Under the pieces are notes generated by a model. That model was not told the DNA's origin and ran no database searches. It saw only the letters and a list, made by a program, of their open reading frames with translations. A stretch of 64,000 nucleotides of DNA from Acidimicrobiaceae bacterium (GTDB taxonomy: Bacteria > Actinomycetota > Acidimicrobiia > Acidimicrobiales > Ilumatobacteraceae): assembly GCA_020637235.1 (NCBI GenBank), contig JACJWG010000007.1, positions 1-64,000 of the forward strand. Direction: 5' to 3'. Positions 9,452 through 18,337 of this stretch are shown here, piece after piece. Both the position numbers and the translations under genes were made by a program. Position 1 is the stretch's first letter. Each line of letters opens with the position of its first letter.

Positions 9452-11368
9452 TCAGGGGACCACGGTGGCCGGAACCGGCGCGACACCCGACTCGGGGTCG
9501 GGTGTGTCCATCACGATCACGCCGTCGGCCGTGATCGGTCCCTCGAAGCAGGCCCGCACCACGGCCGGATCGACGGCATCGGCGATGCCCGAGACGATCC
9601 CGTCGGTGACGATCGCGAGCGCTCGGCACGGTTCGGTCAGGTCGTCGATCGACAGGCCGATCAGGATCTGCTCCGTCGTCACACGATCGGCGCCGATGGT
9701 GAACGCCCCGAGCGGGCTGTCGAACAACGACCCGCTCGTGCGCACCGAGCGCACGAGGTCGACGATCACCTGTGCGGCCGAGCCGAGCGGCGACACGTAC
9801 CAGCGACCGTCCACCTCGACGACGTCGAGCGTCGGCAGTTCGGTCAGCCCGCCGGCGCCGACCAACGCGATCACGCCGAACACCGACAGACCGGGCGATG
9901 CCCGACACGTCCGCACGCTGCCGTCGTCGAGCACCTCCCAACCGGCCGGCGCTCCGTCGGCGAGACCGTCCTGCACCTCCACCTCGCCGTTCGCATCGGT
10001 CGAGACGCTCAGCCCGAACGCCTGTCCGGCGCCGGGCCCCGACAGCGTGGCGCAACCGTCCGAGCGACGGATCGTGACGGCGGCCGGCTCGGCGGGGTCG
10101 GGTGCGACCGGCAGCGGCTGCACGGTGCCGTCCTCGTTCTCGAAGGTGAAGTTCACGGGGACGTCCGGGATGTCGGTCCCGGGGTCGAACGCGAGTCCGT
10201 CGGCGGTGTCGGGCACGGCCACGCCGGGGTCGAGCACGACGAGCCCCGACCCGTCCCACGCGCTGATCACCGTCGGCAACGTCGGGTCGAAGTACACACC
10301 GAAGGTCTCGGGGCTGGCGAACGTGCCCGAGATCGTGAACCCGGTGGCGGCCACGGAGCGACGCGCACCGAGCCCTGTGACGTCGTACTCGTCCACCTCG
10401 ATCGACAGGTCGAAGCCCTTGGTCCGCATGTCGGCCAGGGCGTCGCTGGCAGCGTCGGCGACCTGCGGACCGTAGGCGAGCAGCGCGTCGCCCTCGCCCG
10501 GCGCGGCCAACGAGAACGCCCCGGTGAGATCGAGGTCGAGCATCCGCTGCCAGAAGAGGTCTGCGGCGGCCTCGGGGGTGTCGGCGCCCGCCGGGACGAG
10601 CGGCGCGCCGGGCGGCGCCGCATCGGTCGCCGAGCGGATCAGCTCGGCGACGGTGAAACCGGCACTCACGTACCACCGTCCGTCGCGTTCGATCGTGGCG
10701 AGCATCGCGTCCGACCACAGGTCGTCGATCTCGCCGGCTCCGCTCGACGCGGTGAGGTCGGTGACGAGCGGGGCGAGTTCGTCACCGAAGGGGAACGCCG
10801 TCGGGTCGAAGCTCCACGACAGCGAACCGGTCGGGCGCACCACGACCACGCCGTCGATCACGGGTTGGGTGGTGAGTGCCAGATCGGCCACCTCGATGTC
10901 GACGCCGGCCACGCCGTCGAGGCGGAACTCCTCCCCGACCAACTGTCCGGCCACGGCGTCCTCACGTCCTCGTTCGACGGCCGATCGCAGCGCGGGCACC
11001 TCCGCCGGATCGAGGACGTCGATCATGCCCAGCACGTCCTCCGCCTCGGCGGCCTCGAGAAACGACCGCACCGCGTCCTCCGGGGTCTCGGCGCCCGCCG
11101 TGCCGGCGCCGTTGAGTGCGACGGCGGTGAAGCCGATCGCTCCGACCAGCGCGGCGACGGTGGCGCCGATCCCGGCCGTCTGACGGTGCCGTCCGTCCTG
11201 GCGCGAGGCAGCCGCCGAACGGCGGCGATCGAGGTGCGACACCTGCACCTCGTCGAGGCTGCGCACGGTGGCCGGTGCGTGGTCGGCGAGCCGATGCATC
11301 CGCTCGCGGAGCAGGTGCTCGAACGGTGTGTCGTCGGGCGTCTCGTGAGGCCGGAGGCGGTCAGACAT
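9452..11368 (-). CDS. Large single-pass membrane protein, probable anti-sigma factor/sensor
   Basis: 638 residues from ATG 11368, with AGGA ~8 nt upstream. The N-terminal ~65 residues are cytoplasmic and charged (FEHLLRERMHRLADH), followed by one transmembrane helix (~67-88, GIGATVAALVGAIGFTAVAL) and about 550 extracytoplasmic residues. The outer part contains two related modules, each ending in D-G-R-W-Y-V-S, separated by an acidic Pro-rich stretch. Its start codon overlaps the stop of the ECF sigma gene by 8 nt, which argues for coupled synthesis and an anti-sigma role. No zinc anti-sigma HxxxCxxC motif is visible, so this role is inferred from context only. The outer domain matches nothing I recognise. 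Confidence 0.6.
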   Translation of the reverse strand: MSDRLRPHETPDDTPFEHLLRERMHRLADHAPATVRSLDEVQVSHLDRRRSAAASRQDGRHRQTAGIGATVAALVGAIGFTAVALNGAGTAGAETPEDAVRSFLEAAEAEDVLGMIDVLDPAEVPALRSAVERGREDAVAGQLVGEEFRLDGVAGVDIEVADLALTTQPVIDGVVVVRPTGSLSWSFDPTAFPFGDELAPLVTDLTASSGAGEIDDLWSDAMLATIERDGRWYVSAGFTVAELIRSATDAAPPGAPLVPAGADTPEAAADLFWQRMLDLDLTGAFSLAAPGEGDALLAYGPQVADAASDALADMRTKGFDLSIEVDEYDVTGLGARRSVAATGFTISGTFASPETFGVYFDPTLPTVISAWDGSGLVVLDPGVAVPDTADGLAFDPGTDIPDVPVNFTFENEDGTVQPLPVAPDPAEPAAVTIRRSDGCATLSGPGAGQAFGLSVSTDANGEVEVQDGLADGAPAGWEVLDDGSVRTCRASPGLSVFGVIALVGAGGLTELPTLDVVEVDGRWYVSPLGSAAQVIVDLVRSVRTSGSLFDSPLGAFTIGADRVTTEQILIGLSIDDLTEPCRALAIVTDGIVSGIADAVDPAVVRACFEGPITADGVIVMDTPDPESGVAPVPATVVP

Positions 11369-11897
11369 GGCGGGGGTCCTTCGGGGTCGGATCGTGCTCG
11401 ACCGGGTCGCTGATGCGCGTCCGCAGATCGGCGAGACCACGGTGCACCAACGTGCGCACCGTGGTCGGACGACAGTCGAGGATGCCGGCGATCTCGGCTT
11501 CGGGCAGGTCGCACAGGTAGCGCAACACGATGGCGGTGCGCTGGCGCACCGGCAGGGCGGCCAGTGCGTCGCGCAGCTCGGTGAGGCCCGGGTCGAGCAC
11601 GATGTCGGCCGGCCGATCGAGCCGCGGCGCGCGGCGCACGCGCCGGTGGATCGACCGGCACTGGTTCACCACCGCGACGCGCAGGTAGGCGGCGGGGTTG
11701 TCGAGCTCGGCGATGCGGGGCCCCACCCGGCAGAACACGTCGTGCACGACGTCCTCCGCCGCCGGCCCCGAACCGGTGAGCACGTACGCGACGCGAAGCA
11801 GGTCGCGGTAGGCCTGCGTGTAGACGCGCTCGGCGTCGCTCCACACGGCGCCGGGCGCCGGATCGTCCCCGGTCGCGCCGGCCATGGCGATCTTCAT
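11361..11897 (-). CDS. ECF-type RNA polymerase sigma factor (SigE-like)
   Basis: 178 residues from ATG 11897 (GGAA eight nt upstream); ATG 11885 is an alternative. Region 2 is visible at YTQAYRDLLRVAYVLTG and DVVHDVFCRV, and region 4 at LPVRQRTAIVLRYLCDL followed by EAEIAGILDCRPTTVRTLVHRGL, the helix-turn-helix that reads the -35 element. The wording is that of actinobacterial SigE-like ECF factors. Its stop overlaps the start of the downstream membrane protein. It follows the SGNH hydrolase gene on the same strand after 71 bp, so read-through is possible. Confidence 0.9.
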   Translation of the reverse strand: MKIAMAGATGDDPAPGAVWSDAERVYTQAYRDLLRVAYVLTGSGPAAEDVVHDVFCRVGPRIAELDNPAAYLRVAVVNQCRSIHRRVRRAPRLDRPADIVLDPGLTELRDALAALPVRQRTAIVLRYLCDLPEAEIAGILDCRPTTVRTLVHRGLADLRTRISDPVEHDPTPKDPRHV

Positions 11898-11968
11898 AGC
11901 CAGTTCCACGCACGAGACGGCGGATCCGTTGCAGCGAACCCGAGATTTCGATCGGCCGCGAGCGGCCG

Positions 11969-13666
11969 CTAGGGGCGGGTGTCGAGCACACGGGTCGGTG
12001 TGGTGCCGACGAACCCGTCGCCGAACCACCCGAACACGTCGACCACCACGTGCGTCGTGCCGCTCGTGAACACGCACACCTCGCCGTCGCCGTCGGGGGC
12101 GACGAGCACGAGGTTGGCGCGGTCCGTCCCCGCGGTCACGTTCAGGTTCGAGGCCGTGGGACGCGGGCGATCGCAGGGCCAGACCGTCACGAAGCCGGCG
12201 GCAGCCGGCGAGGCCGCCGTGAGGTTGAGCGCCACCCCGGTCGCGTCGGCCGGCACCCCGGCGCGCCCGGCCACCGGCACCGCCAGCACGGCGCCGCCCG
12301 GGTTCGCGCCGCTGCCCTCGCGGGTGTCGAGCAGCCGGGTGGCGTCGACCACGCCCATGTCCGACGCCGGGCCGAAGGCACCGAGGAGGTCGACGAGGAG
12401 GTGGGTCGCGATGTTCGACACCACGCACACGGCACCTGTTGCGTCCGTCTCGGTGATCACCAGGTTGGGCGCGGTGCCGCCGGCGGTCACGTTCACGTTC
12501 GAGGTCGTCCCGAGGGGGCGGTCGCAGGGACCCACACTCACGAACCCGGCGGCAGCGGCATCGGTGGCCGTGACCGACAGCGCCACGGCACGGGCGCCGG
12601 CCGGCACGCCACTGGTCGCCGCGACCGGCACGCGCACGACGGTGCCACCCGGCGGCCGTCCGGTGCTCGCCGGTTCGCGTGTGTCGGCGAGGCGCACCGG
12701 TCCCACCGGCACGAAGCCGCCGCCGACCGGGAACGCGCCGGTGACGTCGACCACCAGATGCGTCGACTCGCTGTTGCGCAGGCAGATCGATCCGTCGGCG
12801 CCGACGGGCACGATCGCTGCGGCCGCCACCACCTGGTCACGCACGAAGTTGGCGTTGCTGGCGAGCGGCGCAGGCCCGCCGCACCCGAAGGCCGTGAGGA
12901 AGCCCGCGCTGCGCGGCCGGTCGACCGTGAGGTTCACGGCCACGGCGGTGGCGCCGGCCGGCACGCCGTGACGTCCGGCGACGGTGATCGCCGTGGTGGT
13001 GTCGATCGGCGTGCGCTGCAGGGTGCCGAGCACGGTGTCGCGGATCAGCTCGCTGTACACGCGGGCGCCCACCTGGTTGAGGTGGATCGCGTCGTACGTG
13101 ATGTCCGGACGATCGGCCGCCGAGGTCCAGTCGACGAGCGTGAGGTCGGGATGACGCGACAGCGCCGCCTCGAGGTGGTCGTTCACCTCGGGGAAGTACC
13201 AGAAGTAGGGCTGGACACCTCGCCACGCCGACGCACTGACGAACTGTTGCTTCACCTCTCGCAGGGTGACCCAGAACACGCGAGTGACACCGGCCTCGCG
13301 CAGTGCGCCCATCATCGAGTCGATCGACCGGTCGAACCGGGCCGGGTCCCAGTAGGGGTAGTTGTGGCCGCCCGCCACGACGGCCACGTCCCCGAACACC
13401 GATGGGTCGGTGGCCATCCGTCGCCGCACGTGCTGCGACTCCAGCTGCTCGACGAACAACGCGGGGGTGCCGTCGACCGTGACCTGCCACTCGGGGCCGA
13501 ACGCCTGGGGCAACGCCGTGCGGGCACCGAGACCGACCGATTCGGACACGACGTACACCCGGCGATCCCGCGACGCGGGCGCTGCGTCGGCGGTGGAGGT
13601 CGCCGAGCTGGTGAGCGCAGCGCACCACAGCGCCACGAGGATCGACACGATCGTGAGCCGCTTCAC
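11969..13666 (-). CDS. Secreted SGNH-hydrolase-like protein with C-terminal beta repeats
   Basis: 565 residues from GTG 13666, whose GTGA overlaps the stop of the upstream gene. A Sec signal peptide is clear (VKRLTIVSILVALWCAALTS). The N-terminal ~230 residues look like an SGNH/GDSL fold: block I reads V-S-E-S rather than G-D-S, block III G-G-H-N, and block V Y-D-A-I-H. The rest is three repeats of ~110 residues with the pattern R-L-x-D-T-R, V-A-L-N-L-T, G-F-V-T-V-x-P-C-D, S-N-x-N, V-D-V-x-G-x-F. Such repeats are common in actinobacterial exported proteins and have no assigned function. The altered GDS box suggests changed or lost catalysis. Confidence 0.7.
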   Translation of the reverse strand: MKRLTIVSILVALWCAALTSSATSTADAAPASRDRRVYVVSESVGLGARTALPQAFGPEWQVTVDGTPALFVEQLESQHVRRRMATDPSVFGDVAVVAGGHNYPYWDPARFDRSIDSMMGALREAGVTRVFWVTLREVKQQFVSASAWRGVQPYFWYFPEVNDHLEAALSRHPDLTLVDWTSAADRPDITYDAIHLNQVGARVYSELIRDTVLGTLQRTPIDTTTAITVAGRHGVPAGATAVAVNLTVDRPRSAGFLTAFGCGGPAPLASNANFVRDQVVAAAAIVPVGADGSICLRNSESTHLVVDVTGAFPVGGGFVPVGPVRLADTREPASTGRPPGGTVVRVPVAATSGVPAGARAVALSVTATDAAAAGFVSVGPCDRPLGTTSNVNVTAGGTAPNLVITETDATGAVCVVSNIATHLLVDLLGAFGPASDMGVVDATRLLDTREGSGANPGGAVLAVPVAGRAGVPADATGVALNLTAASPAAAGFVTVWPCDRPRPTASNLNVTAGTDRANLVLVAPDGDGEVCVFTSGTTHVVVDVFGWFGDGFVGTTPTRVLDTRP

Positions 13667-15450
13667 GGGATCCACCAACCGGTCGTGTCGAAGACCACCT
13701 GCGTGGCCGACGACGCACGCACGCAGAGGCGGCCGTCGGCGGCGAGCCCGGTCGTCACGGCGTTCGCCAAGACGCCGGCGCGAGGTGCGTTCACGTTCGA
13801 CGTCGGTGGCGGTGCCCCGCACTCGTCGACGGTGAGGAAGCCGTCCCGAGCGGGCGCCACCATCGTGAGCGTCCCCGTGACCGCTGCGGCCGTCGACGGC
13901 GCGACACGGACGTCGATCACCTGCCCGGCACCCACCACGGGTGTCCAGCCCCCGGTGCCGTCACGCGTGTCGAGCACACGGGTCGGCTCGGCCGGCTGGA
14001 AGGCGAGACGCCCGCTCGGGGCGAACACGCCGGTGAGGTCGGCGACGAGGTCGACGTCGGCCGACACGTTCGAGAACAGGCACACGTCGCCTCCCTCGCC
14101 GAGCGGCACGTAGGCCGCGCCGGCGACCGTCTCGCCGCTGCCGAAGTTCAGGTTCGACACCGTCGGCACCGCACCGCCGCACGGGAACGCCGTCACGAAG
14201 CCGGCACGTCGTGATCCGGTGGCCGTCAGGTTGAGCACGACCCCGGTCGCGTCCGGCTGCGTGTCGAGGGGGACGTCGAGCCGCAGGAGGTCGGGCCGGC
14301 CCGACGTGCGCGTGTCGGCGAGGCGGACCGGGACGCGCGGCTCGAGGCGCGACCCGTCGGGGACGAACGCACCCTGGAGGTCGACCACCAGATCCGCCGC
14401 CGCGGACGAGAACACGCAGAGCCGGCCCTGTGCATCGACGGGCAGCACCGCGAGGGCCCCCCGGTCGGTGCCGGCGGCGAAGTTGGCGCTCGACACCGTC
14501 GGCAGCGTCGACCGGCACGGATGACCGGTGAGGAAGCCGCCCGTCGACGGCGCCACGCTCGTCAGGTTCACCGCCACGGCCGTCGTACCCGCCGGCACGT
14601 GCGTCGAGAGGTCGATCACCACCTGGCCGCCCGCAGCCAGCCGCGCCCCGGGCGCGTCGCGGGTGTCGAGCACCCGCAACGGCGCGAGTGGCTGGTACTC
14701 CACGGCGGTCCCGGCGGCTGCCGGCAGCGCGGCGTCCGTACCGGTGCGGGCGGCGACGGCGAATCGGTTGGTGATGTCGGCGGCCATCAGCACCGAACGC
14801 TGCCGGTAGGCCGCGGCGTCGCGCAGATGGATCGCGTCCCACGACACGGCGATGCCCGACGCGGCCTGCGCCGCCGGCCAGTCCCACACCACGAGGTTCG
14901 AACGTTCGGCGGCGATCTGGTCGAGTGCGCCGTTGTACGCGTCGGCCTCTGCCTGCAACGTGTACAGCCGGGTGATCTTGCTCCACCACACCCGCACGTC
15001 GGGCCCCAGCTCGTCGAGCACGTAGCGGATCGTGCGCGCGTTGCACGCCAGATCGGCGTTGCAGAACCCGACGTCGTTGTTGCCGAGGTTCACCACCACG
15101 TGCTCGGGATCCCACCCCTGCGCCCGCCAGGTGCGGATCCAGTTGACCACCGAGAACTGGCTGCCCGCGGGTTGGAAGTTGCCGGCGGTGTACCCGAGCC
15201 CGGCACGGAAACGGATCGGTCCCCAGCCCGCGGCGGCGAGGTTGGCGGGCAGCGAGGGTTCGATCGCCGCGCCGACGAGCACGGAGTCGCCGATCACCGA
15301 GATCGGGCCGAGCGGCCCCGGCGTCGCGAGTTCGAACGCCTCGATCCCGTTGGCAGCGGTCGCCGGCGGGGTCGGGCCGACGGAGGTCGCGAGCACGCCG
15401 ACCATCAGGCCGACGAACACGGCGACCACCAGCAGTCGAAGTCGAGTCAT
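13663..15450 (-). CDS. Secreted SGNH hydrolase with C-terminal beta repeats
   Basis: 595 residues from ATG 15450. Signal peptide (MTRLRLLVVAVFVGLMVGVL). The SGNH blocks are intact here: I-G-D-S, the G-N-N-D of block III, and W-D-A-I-H with catalytic Asp and His. This predicts an esterase/lipase acting outside the membrane, for example on acetylated glycans. Three to four C-terminal repeats (VRLADTR, VVLNLTAT, GFVTAFPC, SNLNF) match those of the next gene, which overlaps it by 4 nt (GTGA). The pair is probably paralogous and co-translated. A TACGGT box sits 9 nt before the ATG, divergent to the acyltransferase promoter. Confidence 0.75.
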   Translation of the reverse strand: MTRLRLLVVAVFVGLMVGVLATSVGPTPPATAANGIEAFELATPGPLGPISVIGDSVLVGAAIEPSLPANLAAAGWGPIRFRAGLGYTAGNFQPAGSQFSVVNWIRTWRAQGWDPEHVVVNLGNNDVGFCNADLACNARTIRYVLDELGPDVRVWWSKITRLYTLQAEADAYNGALDQIAAERSNLVVWDWPAAQAASGIAVSWDAIHLRDAAAYRQRSVLMAADITNRFAVAARTGTDAALPAAAGTAVEYQPLAPLRVLDTRDAPGARLAAGGQVVIDLSTHVPAGTTAVAVNLTSVAPSTGGFLTGHPCRSTLPTVSSANFAAGTDRGALAVLPVDAQGRLCVFSSAAADLVVDLQGAFVPDGSRLEPRVPVRLADTRTSGRPDLLRLDVPLDTQPDATGVVLNLTATGSRRAGFVTAFPCGGAVPTVSNLNFGSGETVAGAAYVPLGEGGDVCLFSNVSADVDLVADLTGVFAPSGRLAFQPAEPTRVLDTRDGTGGWTPVVGAGQVIDVRVAPSTAAAVTGTLTMVAPARDGFLTVDECGAPPPTSNVNAPRAGVLANAVTTGLAADGRLCVRASSATQVVFDTTGWWIP

Positions 15451-15459
15451 CGGAGTTCG

Positions 15460-15522
15460 ACCGTAGCAACCGCTCCGGCGGCGCCGGGGGTACCGGGCGC
15501 GTCGAGCGCCGATTCGTAGGAT
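15460..15522. promoter_or_regulatory. Divergent leaderless-type promoters
   Basis: Within the 82-bp gap, TACGGT (minus strand, 15465-15460) lies 9 nt before ATG 15450 and TAGGAT (plus strand, 15517-15522) lies 10 nt before ATG 15533. Neither start has a Shine-Dalgarno sequence. The two -10 boxes point away from each other, so the SGNH pair and the acyltransferase may be co-controlled. Confidence 0.5.
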
Positions 15523-15532
15523 GGCCGGCGAC

Positions 15533-17650
15533 ATGGACCGGCCGACGATCGCCCACCAACCGGCGTTGGACGGGCTGCGTGCGGTGTCGGTGCTCGCGGT
15601 GTTGCTGTTCCACGGCGAGGTGGCCGGCTTCTCCGGCGGCTACCTCGGGGTGTCGGTGTTCTTCACCCTGTCGGGATTCCTCATCACCACGTTGCTGATC
15701 GCCGAGCACCTGCGCGCCGACCGCATCGCCGTCGGTGCGTTCTACGTGCGCCGCGCCAAGCGGCTCCTCCCGGCGAGCCTGTCGTGCATCGCGGTGATCG
15801 CCGTGCTGTCGGCCACGACCGACCTGTTCGCCGGCGTCGCCGACCTGGAGCGCGATCTGCTCGGCGCGCTGTTCCAGGTGGCCAACTGGGTGTCGCTGGC
15901 GGGTGACGGCTCGTACCAGCAACTGTTCGCCGACGCGGCGGGACAGGCGTCGCCGGTCGAGCACTACTGGTCGCTCGCGATCGAGGAGCAGTTCTACTGG
16001 CTCTGGCCGTTGGCGTTCGTGGCGCTGTGCCGCATCGGGCGCACCCACCGGGCGCGCACCGTGCTCGTCGGGTTCGTCACGGCGGTGTTCGCGCTCGCAG
16101 CGCCGGTGATCGCCTCGGTCTGGGGGCCCGATGCGGCCTACTGGGCGACACCGGCCCGGGCAGCCGAGATCCTGGTCGGCTGCCTCGCCGCGTTCGTCGT
16201 CGCCGATCGCGAGCTCTCGCCGCGCTGGCACCTCGTCGCCGCGGCCGCCCTGACCGCACTGGTGGCCGCGTTCGTGTGGTTCCCGTCGAGCGGCGGTCCG
16301 GCGTACGGCGGGGCGCTGCCGATCGTCGGCGTCGTGAGCGCGTTGCTCGTCACCGGCCTGCAGGTACCGGGCCCCGTCCGGTCGGCACTGTCGTGGGCGC
16401 CGGCGGCATGGCTCGGCCGGATCAGCTACGGCGTGTACCTGGTGCACTGGCCGGTGTTCGTGGCGCTCGACCGGCCACGGGTCGACCTCGAGCCGGTCCC
16501 GCTGTTCGTGCTGCGCATGGCCGTCACCCTGGCGATCGCACAGGCGAGCTTCGTGGTGATCGAGCGACCGATCCGGACCGGGGTGTTCCGCGCTCCCGCC
16601 GTGGGGATGGCGTCGCTCGCCGCGACCGCTGCCGTGGCGGTGACCGCCGTGCTCGTGGTGCCCGGCGGTGCCGGCGACTACTGGCGCGGCGACCACGCCG
16701 ACGCCGCGGCGATCGATCCGGTCGCCGACGGCACCCTCGCCCCGCTGGTCGCCCCCGCGGGAGCGGACGACGCGCCGGTCGCGACATCCGCGACATCCGC
16801 GCCGGTCGAGCCGGTCGAGCCGGTCGAGCCGGTCGAGCCGGTCGCGACGCCGGCACCGGCTGCGACCGCCACGCCACCGACCGCCGCGGGCGACGTGATG
16901 CCCCCGAGGCCCCCGGCACCGACCACCGCTGCGCTGCCCGAGCTCGCCCGGCCCGTCCGGATCGTGGTCGCCGGCGACTCGACGGCCGAGGCGACGGGTG
17001 CCGGGCTCGCGCAGTGGGCGGTCGAGCGGCCCGAGCTCGCCCAGGTGTCGGTGCTGGCCGAACCCGGCTGCGGCTTCCTGCGTGACGGTGAGTTCCTCGT
17101 GGAGGACTGGACCCCGGTGGCGGAACGCTGCGTCGAGTGGCTCGACACCACGCTGCCCGACGACGTCGCCCGCCTGCGCCCCGACGTGGTGATGCTCATG
17201 ACCACCTCGTGGGACGTGCTCGACCGCCGGTGGGGCGACGGTGCGGTGCGCACGCCGCTCGACCCTGCCTTCGCCGATCACCTCCTCTTCGACTTCCAGG
17301 CGATCACCGACCGGCTGCTCGCCGCCGGTGCCGGACGCGTCGTCTGGGTGCGCGAGCCCGTCCCGAACGTGTTCTGGTGGAGCTCGGGCCAGGCGCAGGA
17401 GGATCCCGCCCGGCACGACGTCGTGTACCGGGTGATGGATCTCGTCGCGGCGCGCTCACCCGGTGCGTCGGTCGCCGTCGTGGATCTGCCCGCCTGGCTC
17501 GCCGCCGTCGGACTCGACGTCGACCGGGACGCACGTCCCGACGGGGTGCACTGGGCGCCCGACAGCTCGGCGCGCATCGCCCGGGACTTCCTCGGCGAAC
17601 AGCTGCTCCGTGCCGCACTCGGGCTCCTCGACCCGCCGGGCACGTCCTAG
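15533..17650 (+). CDS. Acyltransferase-3 / SGNH domain protein (OatA-like)
   Basis: 705 residues. ATG 15533 is preferred over ATG 15521 because the latter overlaps the -10 box. Residues ~10-350 form the multi-span acyltransferase-3 domain with LDGLRAVSVLAVLLFH, GVSVFFTLSGFLI, the W-S-L-A-I-E-E-Q-F-Y-W-L-W-P motif and GRISYGVYLVHWP. A Pro/Ala-rich linker with E-P-V repeats (about 16807-16845) leads to an extracytoplasmic SGNH domain starting at V-A-G-D-S and ending with DGVHWAPD. Relatives O-acetylate peptidoglycan or surface polysaccharide, moving acetyl across the membrane and onto a glycan. It sits head-to-head with two secreted SGNH hydrolases that could remove such groups. Confidence 0.85.
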   Translation: MDRPTIAHQPALDGLRAVSVLAVLLFHGEVAGFSGGYLGVSVFFTLSGFLITTLLIAEHLRADRIAVGAFYVRRAKRLLPASLSCIAVIAVLSATTDLFAGVADLERDLLGALFQVANWVSLAGDGSYQQLFADAAGQASPVEHYWSLAIEEQFYWLWPLAFVALCRIGRTHRARTVLVGFVTAVFALAAPVIASVWGPDAAYWATPARAAEILVGCLAAFVVADRELSPRWHLVAAAALTALVAAFVWFPSSGGPAYGGALPIVGVVSALLVTGLQVPGPVRSALSWAPAAWLGRISYGVYLVHWPVFVALDRPRVDLEPVPLFVLRMAVTLAIAQASFVVIERPIRTGVFRAPAVGMASLAATAAVAVTAVLVVPGGAGDYWRGDHADAAAIDPVADGTLAPLVAPAGADDAPVATSATSAPVEPVEPVEPVEPVATPAPAATATPPTAAGDVMPPRPPAPTTAALPELARPVRIVVAGDSTAEATGAGLAQWAVERPELAQVSVLAEPGCGFLRDGEFLVEDWTPVAERCVEWLDTTLPDDVARLRPDVVMLMTTSWDVLDRRWGDGAVRTPLDPAFADHLLFDFQAITDRLLAAGAGRVVWVREPVPNVFWWSSGQAQEDPARHDVVYRVMDLVAARSPGASVAVVDLPAWLAAVGLDVDRDARPDGVHWAPDSSARIARDFLGEQLLRAALGLLDPPGTS

Positions 17651-17653
17651 GAT
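17648..17653 (+). promoter_or_regulatory. -10 box for leaderless transcript of the DUF4097 operon
   Basis: TAGGAT overlaps the acyltransferase stop region and lies exactly 6 nt before ATG 17660. No ribosome site is seen. Confidence 0.5.
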
Positions 17654-17659
17654 CCGCGC

Positions 17660-18337
17660 ATGCATCGGAGGGACACGGCCTCGGTGATCCGCATCGCGGC
17701 CCGGTCGGCGCGAGTCGACGTCGACGGCCGGCCCGGCGCCGACCTGCTCGTCGACGGCGGCACCGTCGAGGTGCAACCGGACGGCACCGTCGACGTCGCC
17801 ACCGGATCGGGGCGCGTGCGCGTGGTGTGTGCCGATCACGCGACCGTGGTGGTGAGCACCACCTCGGGCAAGGTGAACGTGCGCGGCACCGTGGCCGACG
17901 TCCGTGTCATCACGCAGAGCGGCACCGTGCAGGTGGACAGGACGGTCGACGCCGATCTGCGCACCTCGTCGGGCGGCGTGCGGGTCGGCGTCAGCGCCGG
18001 CACGTGCCGGGTGGTCACCACGAGCGGCGCGGTCCGCGTCGAGGAAGCCCACGAGCTCCACGTCGCCGCCGGCTCGTCGAGGGTCGAGATCGGTTCGGTC
18101 GAGGTCGCGTCCATCCGCACGGTCAGCGGCACCGTCCGCGTCGGCACGGTCGCGACGGGTAGGCTCGACGTCTCGACGATGAGCGGCAAGGTCGGTGTCC
18201 GTGTGCCCGTCGGGACGGCGGCCACCGCACGGCTGCGCAGCCGCTCTGGTCGGATCGTCAACCAGGTCCCCGAGGGCGAGGGCAGCACCCTCGACGTCGC
18301 CACGTCCAGCGGCGTCATCGAGGTCGTGTGGGCATGA
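17660..18337 (+). CDS. DUF4097-type beta-repeat protein
   Basis: 225 residues. The whole chain after ~residue 20 is short beta-strand repeats with recurring T-x-S-G-x-V-x-V (STTSGKVNV, TQSGTVQV, TSSGGVRV, TVSGTVRV, STMSGKVGV), the signature of DUF4097 / putative-adhesin proteins. These probably fold as a beta-helix. No signal peptide or membrane segment is visible, so it is probably cytoplasmic despite the adhesin label. Function unknown. Its stop overlaps the start of the cyclase gene (ATGA), so the two are co-translated. Confidence 0.8.
   Translation: MHRRDTASVIRIAARSARVDVDGRPGADLLVDGGTVEVQPDGTVDVATGSGRVRVVCADHATVVVSTTSGKVNVRGTVADVRVITQSGTVQVDRTVDADLRTSSGGVRVGVSAGTCRVVTTSGAVRVEEAHELHVAAGSSRVEIGSVEVASIRTVSGTVRVGTVATGRLDVSTMSGKVGVRVPVGTAATARLRSRSGRIVNQVPEGEGSTLDVATSSGVIEVVWA

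Noticed and set aside
6525..10718. Minus-strand open frame of nearly 1400 codons across the first GGDEF-EAL gene
   Set aside because: Antisense shadow with tandem Asp-Asp-Arg-Phe repeats that mirror the E-P-I-V repeat; no domain.
16807..16845. Tandem GAGCCGGTC repeats as a regulatory array
   Set aside because: They are in-frame E-P-V codons in the Pro-rich linker of the acyltransferase, so low-complexity coding is the simpler reading.
13961..17416. Long minus-strand frame (over 1100 codons) opposite the acyltransferase and through the SGNH gene
   Set aside because: Shadow of two well-supported genes in other frames; Arg/Gly-rich without domains.
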